A DNA stretch of 53,569 nt from Candidatus Azobacteroides sp. (GCA_009783445.1 WRFY01000118.1:1-53569), one strand, 5' to 3'; counted from the stretch's first letter, positions 25,484-35,512 are shown. Translations and numbers: made by a program. Notes: generated from the sequence alone by a model not told the origin.

Positions 25484-26101
25484 ATGATTAATGTTGCAGT
25501 TGTTGATGATCACAAAATCATCACCGACGGGTTGGAACGTCTGATCAATGAATCCGGAATAGCCTGTGTGATCGGGAAGGCTTATTCCATTGTCGGATGC
25601 TGGAATTTGTTGGAAAGCAATCAACCGGACGTATTGTTGCTCGACATTAGCATGCCCGATGGCAGCGGTATCGACTTATGTCCGAAAATCAAAAAAAAAT
25701 ATCCGCAGTTAAAAATACTGATGTTGACCAGTTATGGCGAACTTACCACTATCGCCCGCGCTTTAGACGCAGGGGCTGACGGCTATGTACTGAAAAACTC
25801 GGAGCCGGAAGAACTTCTCGAAGGCATCCGTACAGTCGCATGTGGAGGACGCTTTTTGTGCGAAGAAGTAAATGTAACGCTTCGAAAAAGCGGGAACAAT
25901 TTGTTGGAACTCACCCGTCGCGAAATGGAACTGTTGCAACTAATATCAGCGGGATATACCTTGCCGGAACAAGCAGACAAAATGTGTTTGGGCTATCATA
26001 CCGTACGCGGTTATCGCCAAAAATTGAATGTCAAACTTGGCGCTCACAACACCGTTCAATTGTTGCAAAATGCAAAGGCCTTGAAATTGATAGGAAGCTG
26101 A
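25484..26101 (+). CDS. LuxR/NarL-family response regulator
   Basis: A 205-residue two-component regulator. The receiver domain has acidic DD at residues 8-9, the phospho-acceptor Asp54 (LLLDISMP), a Thr/Ser switch in MLTSYGE and Lys in YVLKNSEP. The C-terminal helix-turn-helix (about residues 140-200) reads LTRREMELLQLISAGYT...GYHTVRGYRQKLNVKLGAHNT. It belongs with the kinase directly upstream, from which the four-helix cassette separates it. Likely targets are the palindromes at 22926-22976. The ATG lies 3 bases after the cassette's right repeat, so the insertion replaces its native upstream region. Confidence 0.92.
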   Translation: MINVAVVDDHKIITDGLERLINESGIACVIGKAYSIVGCWNLLESNQPDVLLLDISMPDGSGIDLCPKIKKKYPQLKILMLTSYGELTTIARALDAGADGYVLKNSEPEELLEGIRTVACGGRFLCEEVNVTLRKSGNNLLELTRREMELLQLISAGYTLPEQADKMCLGYHTVRGYRQKLNVKLGAHNTVQLLQNAKALKLIGS

Positions 26102-26120
26102 TCTAAGATAATCATAGACC

Positions 26121-28040
26121 TCAACGCCGTTTATTCGTATTGTTTTTCTTTTGTTGCTCTTTCAAAAGCGCTTGCTGTTTTCTTTGCGCTTCTTCCAAAC
26201 GTGCCATAAAGCCCGATTTTTTCTTAGCCGGTTTCGCTTTATGTTTGTTCGCTTCCAATTTTGCCAGCAATTTCTTTTCGTCCAATGTGAAACGGAACAA
26301 AATGGTCAAACCGATCGTGATCAGGGTAGATACCAAGTAATAGTAATTCAAACCAGCCGGATAGGAATTGAGGAAAAAGAACATGACGACCGGCATGAAA
26401 TACATCATCATTTTCATTCCCGGCATTTGTTCCTGCCCCGTGTTTTGCTGGTCGGCCATGTATTTGGTATTCAAGATAGTCACCAAAGTCATTAACAAGC
26501 AAAATATACTGATATGATTACCTAAATATTTGGAGATAAAAGGAATATTAGCGCTCCAATGAATCAAGCCATCGTAAGTAGACAAATCGTCAGCCCACAG
26601 AAAACTTTGATGCCTCAGTTCGATCGCCGAAGGAAAAAGCATAAACAGAGCGATCAGAAAAGGAAACTGAATCAGCATCGGCAAGCAACCAGCCATGGGA
26701 TTGACGCCTACCTGCCGGTATAATTCCATCGTTTTCTGTTGCCGCGCCATGGCATTCTCCTGTCCGGGATATTTGGCCGTAATGACTTCAATCTGCGGTT
26801 TAAGCACGCGCATTTTAGCCGAAGAAATCAACGATTTATAAGTCAATGGGAACAACGCGCCCCGGATAATCAAAGTCAGGAAAAAAATAGCCAATCCCAA
26901 ACTGCCGCACCAACTTGTCAGCCAGCCAAAAACAGGAAGCACGATATACTTGTTGATGGGCCGTACCAAACTCCATCCCAGAGGCACCAATTTTTCTAAT
27001 TCCGGTTTCTCTCCTGCAAAAATCGTTTTATCGTATCGTTTCAACAAATAATAATCATTTGGTCCGAAAATAAATTTGAATTCGACTGGTTCTACGCTCG
27101 CCGTATTGAAAGGAACGCTTGCATACGTATTGTATTCCTTAAGGTATTTACCTTCGGCAAAATACCTTGAATCCAATTTGGCCGATTCGAAATTTTCTCC
27201 AGCTACCAGGACGGAAGAAAAAAACTGGTCTTTGTATCCAATCCATTTCAGTTTATTGGATATATTTTTCATATCGTCTTTGGTTTCCCGCAACTGTTCG
27301 ACATCGTCTGAAACAAATTTGTAAGTCAAGCGGGCATAACGTTCTTCAAATTGCCTGCCTTGTTCCTGTTGTCGGATTTTTTGCATCCACTGCACATCCA
27401 GCGTCCGCATGGCCGGTGAAAATTCGGTTTGAAGATTATGGGGAACAATTTTGAAATCCAGCATATAATCTTCCGGATGAAGCGTATATACAAAATCCAT
27501 CGATTTGTCTTCTCCGGCATTCAATCGCAAAGTCGCTTGTTGTTCCGCCGAGTCGGGAATGATCTGAAAATAAAAATCGCTTGTATTCAGCACTCGGTTG
27601 TTGGCCGTAATAAATGTAACGCCAAAAGCGGATTCTTCTTCGTCAAACAAAAATAAAGGTTCTTTCCTATAATCGGTATAATCTTTCAAACGAACAGAAT
27701 AAATACGTCCGCCCTTGGAACTTAGTTTGATTTCCATCCATTTGTTTTCCAATGTTGCAAACTCTTCCGTTCCTTGAATCGAAACGCTAAAACTTCCGTA
27801 CCTATCCATGCGTTTGGCTTGCGCTACCGAATCGGGAAGCGAAGTTTCGCTTACCTCTTGCGATTGTTCTTCCTTTTGTGCCGCCTCGCGAGCCGCTTCC
27901 TCTTGCATCCTTACCCAACTGATTGAATCTTGATATCTTTTTCGCGCTTCTAACTGTTCGGGGGAGGGACGATTCAAATAAGAAAAGCCAATGATGATAA
28001 GAAAAATGAGTATCAGTCCTATAATTGTATTTTTATCCAT
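26121..28040 (-). CDS. yidC: Membrane protein insertase YidC
   Basis: YidC inserts and folds inner-membrane proteins, alone or with Sec. The N-terminal anchor (IIGLILIFLIIIGFSYL) is followed by a large periplasmic domain to about residue 350, then the conserved five-segment core with RGALFPLTYKSLISSAKMRVLKPQ and the MAGCLPMLIQFPFLIALF block. A basic C-terminal tail is typical. Its 639 residues are normal for the Bacteroidota. It starts 6 bases after pyrG, as is common in this phylum. Confidence 0.96.
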   Translation of the reverse strand: MDKNTIIGLILIFLIIIGFSYLNRPSPEQLEARKRYQDSISWVRMQEEAAREAAQKEEQSQEVSETSLPDSVAQAKRMDRYGSFSVSIQGTEEFATLENKWMEIKLSSKGGRIYSVRLKDYTDYRKEPLFLFDEEESAFGVTFITANNRVLNTSDFYFQIIPDSAEQQATLRLNAGEDKSMDFVYTLHPEDYMLDFKIVPHNLQTEFSPAMRTLDVQWMQKIRQQEQGRQFEERYARLTYKFVSDDVEQLRETKDDMKNISNKLKWIGYKDQFFSSVLVAGENFESAKLDSRYFAEGKYLKEYNTYASVPFNTASVEPVEFKFIFGPNDYYLLKRYDKTIFAGEKPELEKLVPLGWSLVRPINKYIVLPVFGWLTSWCGSLGLAIFFLTLIIRGALFPLTYKSLISSAKMRVLKPQIEVITAKYPGQENAMARQQKTMELYRQVGVNPMAGCLPMLIQFPFLIALFMLFPSAIELRHQSFLWADDLSTYDGLIHWSANIPFISKYLGNHISIFCLLMTLVTILNTKYMADQQNTGQEQMPGMKMMMYFMPVVMFFFLNSYPAGLNYYYLVSTLITIGLTILFRFTLDEKKLLAKLEANKHKAKPAKKKSGFMARLEEAQRKQQALLKEQQKKNNTNKRR

Positions 28041-28046
28041 TATTGA

Positions 28047-29657
28047 TCATTTGTTAACTTCATTTGTAGTCGCTTCTATAAAACTCATAAATAAAGGATT
28101 TGGTTTTACCACCGTACTATTGTATTCGGGATGGAACTGTGTTCCGACATACCATCTCAGCGCGGGTATTTCTACCACTTCTACCAATCCGGTATCCGGA
28201 TTAATTCCGGTACATTTCATTCCGTTGCTTTCAAAAAGCTCCTTATATTCGTTGTTAAATTCGTAACGATGCCGGTGGCGTTCACGGATCAACTCGCTCT
28301 TATAGGCTTCATAAGCTTTCGACCCTTTTTCAATTTTACAATCGTAAGAGCCCAAGCGCATTGATCCGCCCATCACTGTCAGGTTTTTTTGTCCTTCCAT
28401 GATGTCAATCACTTTATAGGGAGTATATTCGTTCATTTCTGTCGAATTGGCTTCTGTCAAACCCAAAACGTCCCGTGCAAATTCGATGACCATGCATTGC
28501 ATTCCCAAACAAACGCCGAAAGTAGGCTTATCATTTTCACGCGCATATTTCAATGCCGCAAATTTGCCATCGACGCCGCGCTGTCCAAATCCGGGCGCCA
28601 CCAATATTCCATCCAAATCGCCCAATAATTTGACCACATTATCTTCATTCAATTTTTCGGAATGAATATACCGCAAATCCAATTTGCGCTTATGATACGT
28701 AGCCGCCTGAAGCAACGATTCGTTAATGGATTTATAAGCATCCGGCAATTCGACGTATTTGCCAACGATCCCGATTTTCACCGTTTTCTCAGCCGTCCGC
28801 ATGTTTTCGAGAAAATTATTCCATGCGGTCAACTCCAATTTTCTTTCGGAAGACATTCCCATTTTTTGAAGCACTATTTTGTCCATTCCCTGTTTGGCCA
28901 AAACAATCGGTACTTCGTAAATGCTCGGCACATCATACGATTGAATCACTGCATTTTCATCTACATTGCAAAAGAGAGCCACTTTGTGGCAAATCTGTTT
29001 AGACAATTCATTTTCGGTGCGGAGTACCAAAATATTAGGTTGAATTCCCTGTTCTTGCAACGTTTTAACGGAATGTTGAGTAGGTTTCGTCTTCACTTCC
29101 TTTGCCGCGGCAATGTAGGGAACGTACGTTAAGTGTATGCACAAACAATTTTGACCTAATTCCCAACGCAATTGGCGGACACTTTCTATGAAAGGCAAAG
29201 ATTCAATATCGCCCACCGTCCCGCCTATTTCGGTAATCACAAAATCGTATTTACCGGTTTTACCCAAAATCATGATATTGCGTTTGATTTCGTCGGTAAT
29301 GTGAGGAACCACTTGAACCGTTTTACCGAGAAAATCGCCTCTCCGCTCTTTATTGATGACATTTTGATAGATTCGTCCTGTCGTAATATTATTCGCTTTG
29401 GAGGTAGGTATATTCAGAAAACGCTCGTAATGTCCTAAATCCAAATCGGCCTCATGGCCGTCTTCCGTTACATAACACTCTCCATGCTCATACGGATTAA
29501 GCGTTCCCGGATCGATATTGATATAAGGATCAAACTTTTGAATAGTCACTTGGTATCCTCTCGCCTGCAATAGTTTACCCAAAGAAGCGGCGACTATTCC
29601 TTTCCCCAATGAAGAGACTACTCCTCCCGTAACGAAAATGTATTTTGTTTCTGCCAC
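28047..29657 (-). CDS. pyrG: CTP synthase
   Basis: Converts UTP to CTP using glutamine and ATP. The amidoligase domain opens with KYIFVTGGVVSSLGKGI. The C-terminal glutamine amidotransferase domain has the nucleophile Cys in FGVCLGMQ and the His-Glu pair in GTQFHPE. Its 536 residues are normal. The start is GTG at 29657. A TACCTTTG -7 box lies at 29685-29692, giving a leader of about 20 bases, and yidC is co-transcribed. Confidence 0.97.
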   Translation of the reverse strand: MAETKYIFVTGGVVSSLGKGIVAASLGKLLQARGYQVTIQKFDPYINIDPGTLNPYEHGECYVTEDGHEADLDLGHYERFLNIPTSKANNITTGRIYQNVINKERRGDFLGKTVQVVPHITDEIKRNIMILGKTGKYDFVITEIGGTVGDIESLPFIESVRQLRWELGQNCLCIHLTYVPYIAAAKEVKTKPTQHSVKTLQEQGIQPNILVLRTENELSKQICHKVALFCNVDENAVIQSYDVPSIYEVPIVLAKQGMDKIVLQKMGMSSERKLELTAWNNFLENMRTAEKTVKIGIVGKYVELPDAYKSINESLLQAATYHKRKLDLRYIHSEKLNEDNVVKLLGDLDGILVAPGFGQRGVDGKFAALKYARENDKPTFGVCLGMQCMVIEFARDVLGLTEANSTEMNEYTPYKVIDIMEGQKNLTVMGGSMRLGSYDCKIEKGSKAYEAYKSELIRERHRHRYEFNNEYKELFESNGMKCTGINPDTGLVEVVEIPALRWYVGTQFHPEYNSTVVKPNPLFMSFIEATTNEVNK

Positions 29658-29684
29658 ACTGATAAGTTTTTGCTATTAAGCGCA

Positions 29685-29692
29685 CAAAGGTA
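29685..29692 (-). promoter_or_regulatory. -7 box of pyrG-yidC
   Basis: Minus-strand TACCTTTG, 27 bases before the pyrG GTG. No -33 match. Confidence 0.5.
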
Positions 29693-29747
29693 CATTATTT
29701 TTAGATAACTTGAAAATTTGAAAATGAGATAATTTGAAAATAAGCGC

Positions 29748-29755
29748 TATCTTTG
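29748..29755 (+). promoter_or_regulatory. -7 box of the five-gene export operon
   Basis: TATCTTTG, 24 bases before the ATG at 29780. The region just upstream has three TTGAAAAT-like repeats (29710-29740), which could be AT-rich regulatory DNA. Confidence 0.5.
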
Positions 29756-29779
29756 TTTTTGAACTAAACATACAAAAAA

Positions 29780-30529
29780 ATGAAACGGTTAATATTCTGC
29801 TTATTCAGTCTTGGTTTATCCATAACGCTATCGGCGCAAACCTTATCGGTGCTGGATATTGTCAAAAAAGCCGACAGTAAAATGCGCGGAGAAAGTTCTT
29901 ATTCCGAAATGACCATGACTATTGTGCGTCCTACCTGGCAACGCTCCATTTCGATGAAAATATGGACCAAAGGGACTCATTTTGCGTTGATAAAGGTTAC
30001 CGCTCCCGCTAAAGATAAAGGAACTGGTTTTGTGAAACGCGACAAAGAATTGTGGAATTGGATTCCTTCCATCGATCGGTTGATCAAAATGAGCGCTTCG
30101 GTGATGGGGCAATCGTGGATGGGTTCCGACTTTACGAATGATGATATGGTGCGCGAGAGTTCCATGGTAACCGATTATACGCAAAAAATGGCGGGCGAAG
30201 AAGAGATTCGTGGATTCAACTGTTACCAAATAGAGCTGACGCCGCTTCCCGAAGCCGCTGTGGTGTGGGGCAAAGTCATCGTCTGGATTGAAAAGGAAAC
30301 GTTCAACATGATCAGAACTCAAAACTTGGACGAGAATTTTAATTTAGCGCAGACATTGGAAAATTATGATTTCAAACAATTTGGCGACCGTACATTGCCT
30401 TCGCGCAGGGAAATGACTCCGGCTGCGGGTAAAGAGCAGAAAACAGTTATTACTATATCGAAAGCGCAATACAATATTCCAATTCAGGAAAGTTTTTTCT
30501 CGCAACAAAATTTGAAAACGATTCAATGA
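29780..30529 (+). CDS. LolA-like outer-membrane lipoprotein-sorting protein
   Basis: A periplasmic protein of 249 residues of the LolA-like superfamily (COG2834). The signal peptide ends in LSAQ. The mature part has the expected antiparallel strands, including MTIVRPTWQRSISMKIWTKG and GTGFVKRDKELWNWIPSIDRLIKM, the signature of this subgroup, which is distinct from classical LolA. It overlaps the next permease gene by 4 bases (ATGA). As the first gene of an ABC export operon, it probably carries a lipid or lipoprotein cargo across the periplasm. Confidence 0.85.
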   Translation: MKRLIFCLFSLGLSITLSAQTLSVLDIVKKADSKMRGESSYSEMTMTIVRPTWQRSISMKIWTKGTHFALIKVTAPAKDKGTGFVKRDKELWNWIPSIDRLIKMSASVMGQSWMGSDFTNDDMVRESSMVTDYTQKMAGEEEIRGFNCYQIELTPLPEAAVVWGKVIVWIEKETFNMIRTQNLDENFNLAQTLENYDFKQFGDRTLPSRREMTPAAGKEQKTVITISKAQYNIPIQESFFSQQNLKTIQ

Positions 30530-31749
30530 GGATATTGCTTAAAATTGCATGGCGAAATTTGTGGAGGAACAAGCGGAGAACATGGATTGCTATTTCTTCC
30601 GTGTTCTTTGTCACTTTGATGTGCCTGTTGTTGAAATCGTTGACAGATGGTTCCACCAATTACATTATAGATTCTACCATTGAACGGCAAACGGGTACCT
30701 TTCAGGTGATGAGTTCCGAATATTGGGACGATCGAACGGTAGACAATTTCATTACAGTAGATGAAAATACCCTAAAGAAGTGGGAGGCTATTCCCAACGT
30801 AAAACGTATTGCTCCCCGAATAGAGGCATTTGCTATGTCGTGGAATGGCGCCCATACGAAACCAATTTCTCTGATTGGAATAGATCCTGCCCGTGAAAGT
30901 CAATTTTCCAGACTCAATACCCGCATGCAGAAAGGAAAATTTTTATCGCCAAACGAGAACGGAATTATTATTGGAAGTAAATATGCCGAAGGGGTGAATC
31001 TTTCTGTGGGAGATACGCTCGCGTTGATCGGACAAGGGTATCATGGCAATAGCGCTGCTGCACTTTTTGTAATAAAAGGCATCGTAAAAGCTTTCGATCC
31101 TTTGCAAGATGCCGGTTGCGCCTATGCAAGTCTTACTGTTGCGCAGGATTTTATCAGCATGCCGGAAGGCGAAACGTATGTTTCCGTCGTATTGGAAAAC
31201 CCCAATAAAATGGATAAGACTCTAATGGCATTCAAACAGATTAACGGCAAAAACGACTGGGTTTACCGTCCCTGGCAGGAATTGATTATAGATACAGCTG
31301 CAGGAGCGGCGTCTGACAAAAAAACAATGGAAATATATTTTTACATCTTATACATGGTGGTTGGCTTTGGGTTGTTGAGTACAATGATCATGTTGACGAA
31401 TGAACGAAGGAAAGAATTTGGCGTCATGGCGGCTTTGGGAATGAAAAAAAGAAGTCTTATTGAAGGACTTTTTATCGAGATGTTTTTTGTAAATACGCTG
31501 GGATTGTTAGCCAGCCTATTGATTTCCATTCCCATTATTTTATATTTTCATTATTTTCCGATTCACCTTACCGGAGCCATGGGAAAGTCATTCGAAGATA
31601 TCGGTTTCGAACCCATTGTCCCTTTCGGTGTCAGCGTCAATCTTTTCGTTAGTCAAATAGCCATTGTCGTTTTTATTGCCGTTCTTATCACCCTGTATCC
31701 TTATTTGAAAATCAAGCAAATGAATATTATCGACGCATTAAGAAAATAA
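30526..31749 (+). CDS. ABC transporter permease, FtsX/MacB type
   Basis: A 407-residue permease with one N-terminal transmembrane segment (about residues 20-40), a periplasmic MacB-core domain to about residue 260 and three C-terminal segments. N-terminal WRNLWRNKRRTWIAISSVFF is the family signature. The type-VII ABC topology is shared by LolC/LolE and MacB, which use mechanical transmission instead of transport through the membrane. It is translationally coupled to the LolA-like gene. Confidence 0.9.
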   Translation: MRILLKIAWRNLWRNKRRTWIAISSVFFVTLMCLLLKSLTDGSTNYIIDSTIERQTGTFQVMSSEYWDDRTVDNFITVDENTLKKWEAIPNVKRIAPRIEAFAMSWNGAHTKPISLIGIDPARESQFSRLNTRMQKGKFLSPNENGIIIGSKYAEGVNLSVGDTLALIGQGYHGNSAAALFVIKGIVKAFDPLQDAGCAYASLTVAQDFISMPEGETYVSVVLENPNKMDKTLMAFKQINGKNDWVYRPWQELIIDTAAGAASDKKTMEIYFYILYMVVGFGLLSTMIMLTNERRKEFGVMAALGMKKRSLIEGLFIEMFFVNTLGLLASLLISIPIILYFHYFPIHLTGAMGKSFEDIGFEPIVPFGVSVNLFVSQIAIVVFIAVLITLYPYLKIKQMNIIDALRK

Positions 31750-31753
31750 GCTC

Positions 31754-32956
31754 ATGATTCTACAATTCGCATGGAAAAATATAGGAAGAAATAAAGTGCG
31801 CAGTGCAGTCATTCTTCTGGCCATTACTCTGGGATTGACTGCGAGCGTTTTTGCGGTTGCTTTTATGAATGGCATGATCAATCAAAAAGTGGAAGATACC
31901 ATTCGCATCGAAATGACGCACCTTCAAATCAACACCCAAAAGTTCATCGACGAAAATGAAATAGAAGATGTATTGGCCGATTCTATTTTAGAATCCCGAA
32001 TTCGTAGTATTCCTGAAGTGATAGGAGTAAGTCCGCGTATATTATTGACTGTTATGGCGGCTACGTCACATAAAACAGGCGGCGCGCAAGTGGTCGCCAT
32101 TGATCCTGAAAAGGAAAAACAGGTCAGCCGACTTTATACTTGTATTCCGGATAGTTTGGGAAATTTTTTTTCCGAAAATATACCGAATAGTATTGTCGTG
32201 GGGCGGAAATTTGCAGAAAAGTATCAGGTTCAACTCCATTCCAAAATAATTCTCTCTTTTGTGAATCTGGAAGAAGAACAGGTCAGCGCGGCTTTCAGGA
32301 TATGCGGCATTTTTCATACTAACAATCCAGCGTATGAGGAGGCGAAAATGTTTATCCGGGCAAATGACGCTCGTGCATTGACCGGAATTAAAGCCGACAG
32401 TATCCATGAAATGGCCATACAACTAACCAACAATAAGGACAAAACGGTTGCAAAAGTACAAACTCAAATAACGCCCATGCTTCCAAACGGGGTAGAGATT
32501 CGCAATTGGAAAGAAATCAGTCCAATTATGGGCGTTTATACCGGATTTATGCAGATTGAGTTGATGATTATTGTTGCGATTATTCTGTTTGCATTGGGTT
32601 TTGGAATTGTAAACGCTAATTTAATGTCTGTATTGGAACGTAAACAAGAATTGAACATGCTGATGGCGATTGGCATGAATCGCAAAAAAGTGATGCAGTT
32701 GATTGTGACCGAAAGCACGATTTTGACCTTATTGGGAGGTTTTTGGGGAATGTTAATCGGTCTTGCCATTGCACTGGCTACAGGAAAAACGGGCATCGAT
32801 GTAAGCGCTTCTTTGGGTTCCTATCAGCAATTGGGAATCGCAACCATTATTCATCCGTTAATTACTTTCAACCAATTCGTGATTATAGCGGTTATGGTTG
32901 TCATTATAGGTATTCTATCGGCAATTTTTCCGGCAAGAATGGCGACAAAACCATGA
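31754..32956 (+). CDS. ABC transporter permease, FtsX/MacB type (second)
   Basis: A 400-residue paralogue of the preceding gene, starting 4 bases after it, with N-terminal AWKNIGRNKVRSAVILLAITLG, a periplasmic domain and three C-terminal membrane segments including LERKQELNMLMAIGMNRKKVMQLI. Two different permeases with one ATPase give the LolC-LolE arrangement of a heterodimeric transporter. Confidence 0.9.
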   Translation: MILQFAWKNIGRNKVRSAVILLAITLGLTASVFAVAFMNGMINQKVEDTIRIEMTHLQINTQKFIDENEIEDVLADSILESRIRSIPEVIGVSPRILLTVMAATSHKTGGAQVVAIDPEKEKQVSRLYTCIPDSLGNFFSENIPNSIVVGRKFAEKYQVQLHSKIILSFVNLEEEQVSAAFRICGIFHTNNPAYEEAKMFIRANDARALTGIKADSIHEMAIQLTNNKDKTVAKVQTQITPMLPNGVEIRNWKEISPIMGVYTGFMQIELMIIVAIILFALGFGIVNANLMSVLERKQELNMLMAIGMNRKKVMQLIVTESTILTLLGGFWGMLIGLAIALATGKTGIDVSASLGSYQQLGIATIIHPLITFNQFVIIAVMVVIIGILSAIFPARMATKP

Positions 32957-32991
32957 TTTACCATGACTTTAGAATTATTAAGAAAATTAAA

Positions 32992-33687
32992 ATGGATATG
33001 ACAAAAGAAGAACAAGATAGTATCATTGAAATAAACAATCTTTCGAAGATTTATCAAGAAGATGCCGAAGTGGTTAAAGCTTTGGACAATATAAACTTAA
33101 ACATCAATAAAGGAGAATTTACGGCTGTTGTAGGCCCTTCCGGATCTGGTAAAACCACGCTGCTCAATATGATAGGAGGATTGGACAAGCCTACGTCAGG
33201 AACTGTAGCGGTGGATGGTATGGATGTGACTAAATTATCTATAGACGATTTGATCAATTTTCGAAGGGATCATGTCGGTTTTGTATTTCAAGCCTACAAT
33301 CTGATTCCTGTTTTGACAGCAAAGGAAAATGTGATGTTTGTAATGGATTTGCAGGGTATTCCTACTCAACAGAGTTCGGTTCGCGCCATTAAGTTGTTGA
33401 AAAATGTGGGTTTGGGCGACCGCATAAATGCGCGTCCAAATAAATTGTCGGGCGGACAGCAGCAACGTGTGGCGGTAGCCAGGGCGTTGGCATCGAAACC
33501 AAAATTTATTCTTGCCGATGAACCAACAGCCAACCTTGATGGTAAATCGGCTGAAACATTGTTGGACATCATGGAAAAAATGAACGAGGAGGAAAATATG
33601 ACCTTCATCTTTTCCACGCATGATCCGCGAGTAATGCAAAAAGCACGACGCATAATCACGCTGGAAGATGGGAAAATTGTTCGCTAA
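32992..33687 (+). CDS. ABC transporter ATPase, LolD/MacB type
   Basis: An ATPase of about 231 residues. Walker A GPSGSGKTT, signature LSGGQQQR, Walker B FILADEPTANLD and FSTHDPRV are complete. The region VGFVFQAYNLIPVLTAKENV is typical of the LolD/MacB group. The frame is open further upstream, but ATG 32992 or the next at 32998 gives the normal start. It energises the two upstream permeases. Its end overlaps the next gene by 20 bases. Confidence 0.92.
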   Translation: MDMTKEEQDSIIEINNLSKIYQEDAEVVKALDNINLNINKGEFTAVVGPSGSGKTTLLNMIGGLDKPTSGTVAVDGMDVTKLSIDDLINFRRDHVGFVFQAYNLIPVLTAKENVMFVMDLQGIPTQQSSVRAIKLLKNVGLGDRINARPNKLSGGQQQRVAVARALASKPKFILADEPTANLDGKSAETLLDIMEKMNEEENMTFIFSTHDPRVMQKARRIITLEDGKIVR

Positions 33688-34825
33688 AATATTCCTTGCG
33701 CTTCTGTTGCAAGGAATAACAATTCTACCTATTTCGGCGCAAAAAACGGCCTCGCTCAACGGATATGCCAGCGGATTATACAGTCCCATCTATTGGACAG
33801 ATGAAGATGTGTTTTTGAATAATGGACTAATACATAATCGTTTGAATTTCAAATATACTCCTAACAATTTATGGAGTTTTACAGCCGAAGTCAGAAACCG
33901 TGCCATTTGGGGTAATTTTTCAAATCTCAGCCCCGACTATTTTTCCTTGTTAACGGGCGATAATGGCTGGATGAATCTTTCGTGGAATATCCTGCAAGAA
34001 AACAGTTTTGTATTGAATAGCTCCATTGAAAGGCTAAATATTGCCTTTAGCGATAAGAAATGGAGTTTTGTAGTTGGAAGGCAGCGAATTAATTGGTCAC
34101 AAACACTGATGTTTAATCCAAACGATATTTTCAATGCTTACTCATTCTTCGACTTCGATTATCCGGAAAAAGCAGGCAGTGATGCAGTGCGGTTATCCTA
34201 TTACCCTTCGCCTGTTTCGGTGGTAGAAGTGGCAGCCAAGCTCAATCGCTGGGGACAATCGACAGTCGCCGTATTCTACCGGTTCAATCGGAACGGATGG
34301 GATATGCAAGTTCTGGGAGGCATTGTGAACCAATACGACCGAGTCATCGGCGCTGGCTTTAGCGGCGAAGCCAGCGGCGTGAATCTGCGGGGCGAAGCAT
34401 CCTTTTTCCATTCCACGCAAACGGGCGCTTCTTTGAAAAATACCTTGGTTACCTCATTGGGAGCCGATTATACTTTCAAAAACTCATTGATGTTATCCGG
34501 TACCGTTTTATACAATCAACAAGCACTCGGCAGTTCGGGCAATTTTTTATTGCTTTACCAAACGCCGATAACTCCTCGACAACTTTCTATTACCGATTGG
34601 ACAGCATGTGTTCAAGCCTCTTATTCTTTTACGCCTCTACTGACCGGCGGATTGGCTGTGGTGAGTTTTGTGAATCTTCCCGCATTTTATCTGGGTCCTT
34701 CCGTCGATTATTCTCTCTCAAATAATCTTACGTTTAGCGCTATGATACAATTTTTTGCAGACGCTTCCACAACATCCTTATCCAATCTGGCTTTGGGATA
34801 TTTGAGATTGAAATATAATTTCTGA
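33668..34825 (+). CDS. Outer-membrane beta-barrel protein in export operon
   Basis: A 385-residue protein with a signal peptide (LLLQGITILPISAQ) and alternating hydrophobic strands with aromatic ends (LWSFTAEVRNRAIWG, LSYYPSPVSVVEVAAKL, YLRLKYNF). A terminal Phe is typical of barrels inserted by the BAM complex. It starts inside the ATPase gene, which implies a matched role: it may be the outer-membrane end of the export route. I do not recognise a named family. Convergent with trmD, 3 bases apart. Confidence 0.8.
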   Translation: MGKLFAKIFLALLLQGITILPISAQKTASLNGYASGLYSPIYWTDEDVFLNNGLIHNRLNFKYTPNNLWSFTAEVRNRAIWGNFSNLSPDYFSLLTGDNGWMNLSWNILQENSFVLNSSIERLNIAFSDKKWSFVVGRQRINWSQTLMFNPNDIFNAYSFFDFDYPEKAGSDAVRLSYYPSPVSVVEVAAKLNRWGQSTVAVFYRFNRNGWDMQVLGGIVNQYDRVIGAGFSGEASGVNLRGEASFFHSTQTGASLKNTLVTSLGADYTFKNSLMLSGTVLYNQQALGSSGNFLLLYQTPITPRQLSITDWTACVQASYSFTPLLTGGLAVVSFVNLPAFYLGPSVDYSLSNNLTFSAMIQFFADASTTSLSNLALGYLRLKYNF

Positions 34826-34828
34826 CTT

Positions 34829-35512
34829 TTATTCCGATTCCGATAACAGATCCGGCCTCAACCGTTGCGTTCGTTCGATGGATTGCTGCAATTCCCATTC
34901 CCTAATTTTGGCCTCGTGTCCTGAAAGCAAAATCTCTGGAGTTTTCCATCCCTTGTAGTCCGACGGGCGGGTATAAACCGGAGGAGCCAATAAATTATCC
35001 TGAAAAGAATCGGACAAAGCCGATTGTTCGTCGCCAATCGCTCCCGGAATCAGACGGACTATTGCGTCGGACATCACAGCCGCCGCCAACTCGCCGCCGG
35101 TAAGCACATAATCGCCTATCGAAATTTCGCGGGTGATCAAATATTCGCGGATGCGGTAATCAACGCCTTTGTAGTGTCCGCACAAAATGATGAGATTTCG
35201 GCACAAAGAAAGCTGATTAGCCATGCGCTGGTTTAATGTTTCGCCATCGGGCGAAGTATAAATCACTTCGTCGTAATCGCGTTGCGATTTCAAAAACGAA
35301 ATCGCGCGGTCAATCGGTTCGCATTGCAAAACCATGCCCGCTTGTCCTCCAAAAGGATAATCGTCGACTTTTCGTCGCTTGTCTAACGAATAATCCCTCA
35401 GATTGTGAATTTGTATTTCAACCAAACCTTTGTCTTGCGCCCTTTTCAATATAGAATGATTGAAAGGGCTTTCTAAAATTTCAGGAAGTACGGTAATAAT
35501 ATCGAGCCGCAT
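34829..35512 (-). CDS. trmD: tRNA (guanine-N1)-methyltransferase
   Basis: TrmD methylates G37 of tRNAs that read codons starting with C, preventing frameshifts. The knotted SAM-binding region is plain: [15 protein letters not shown] and [25 protein letters not shown]. The N-terminal [21 protein letters not shown] and [11 protein letters not shown] blocks are typical. Its 227 residues are normal. Transcribed alone. Confidence 0.96.
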   Translation of the reverse strand: MRLDIITVLPEILESPFNHSILKRAQDKGLVEIQIHNLRDYSLDKRRKVDDYPFGGQAGMVLQCEPIDRAISFLKSQRDYDEVIYTSPDGETLNQRMANQLSLCRNLIILCGHYKGVDYRIREYLITREISIGDYVLTGGELAAAVMSDAIVRLIPGAIGDEQSALSDSFQDNLLAPPVYTRPSDYKGWKTPEILLSGHEAKIREWELQQSIERTQRLRPDLLSESE

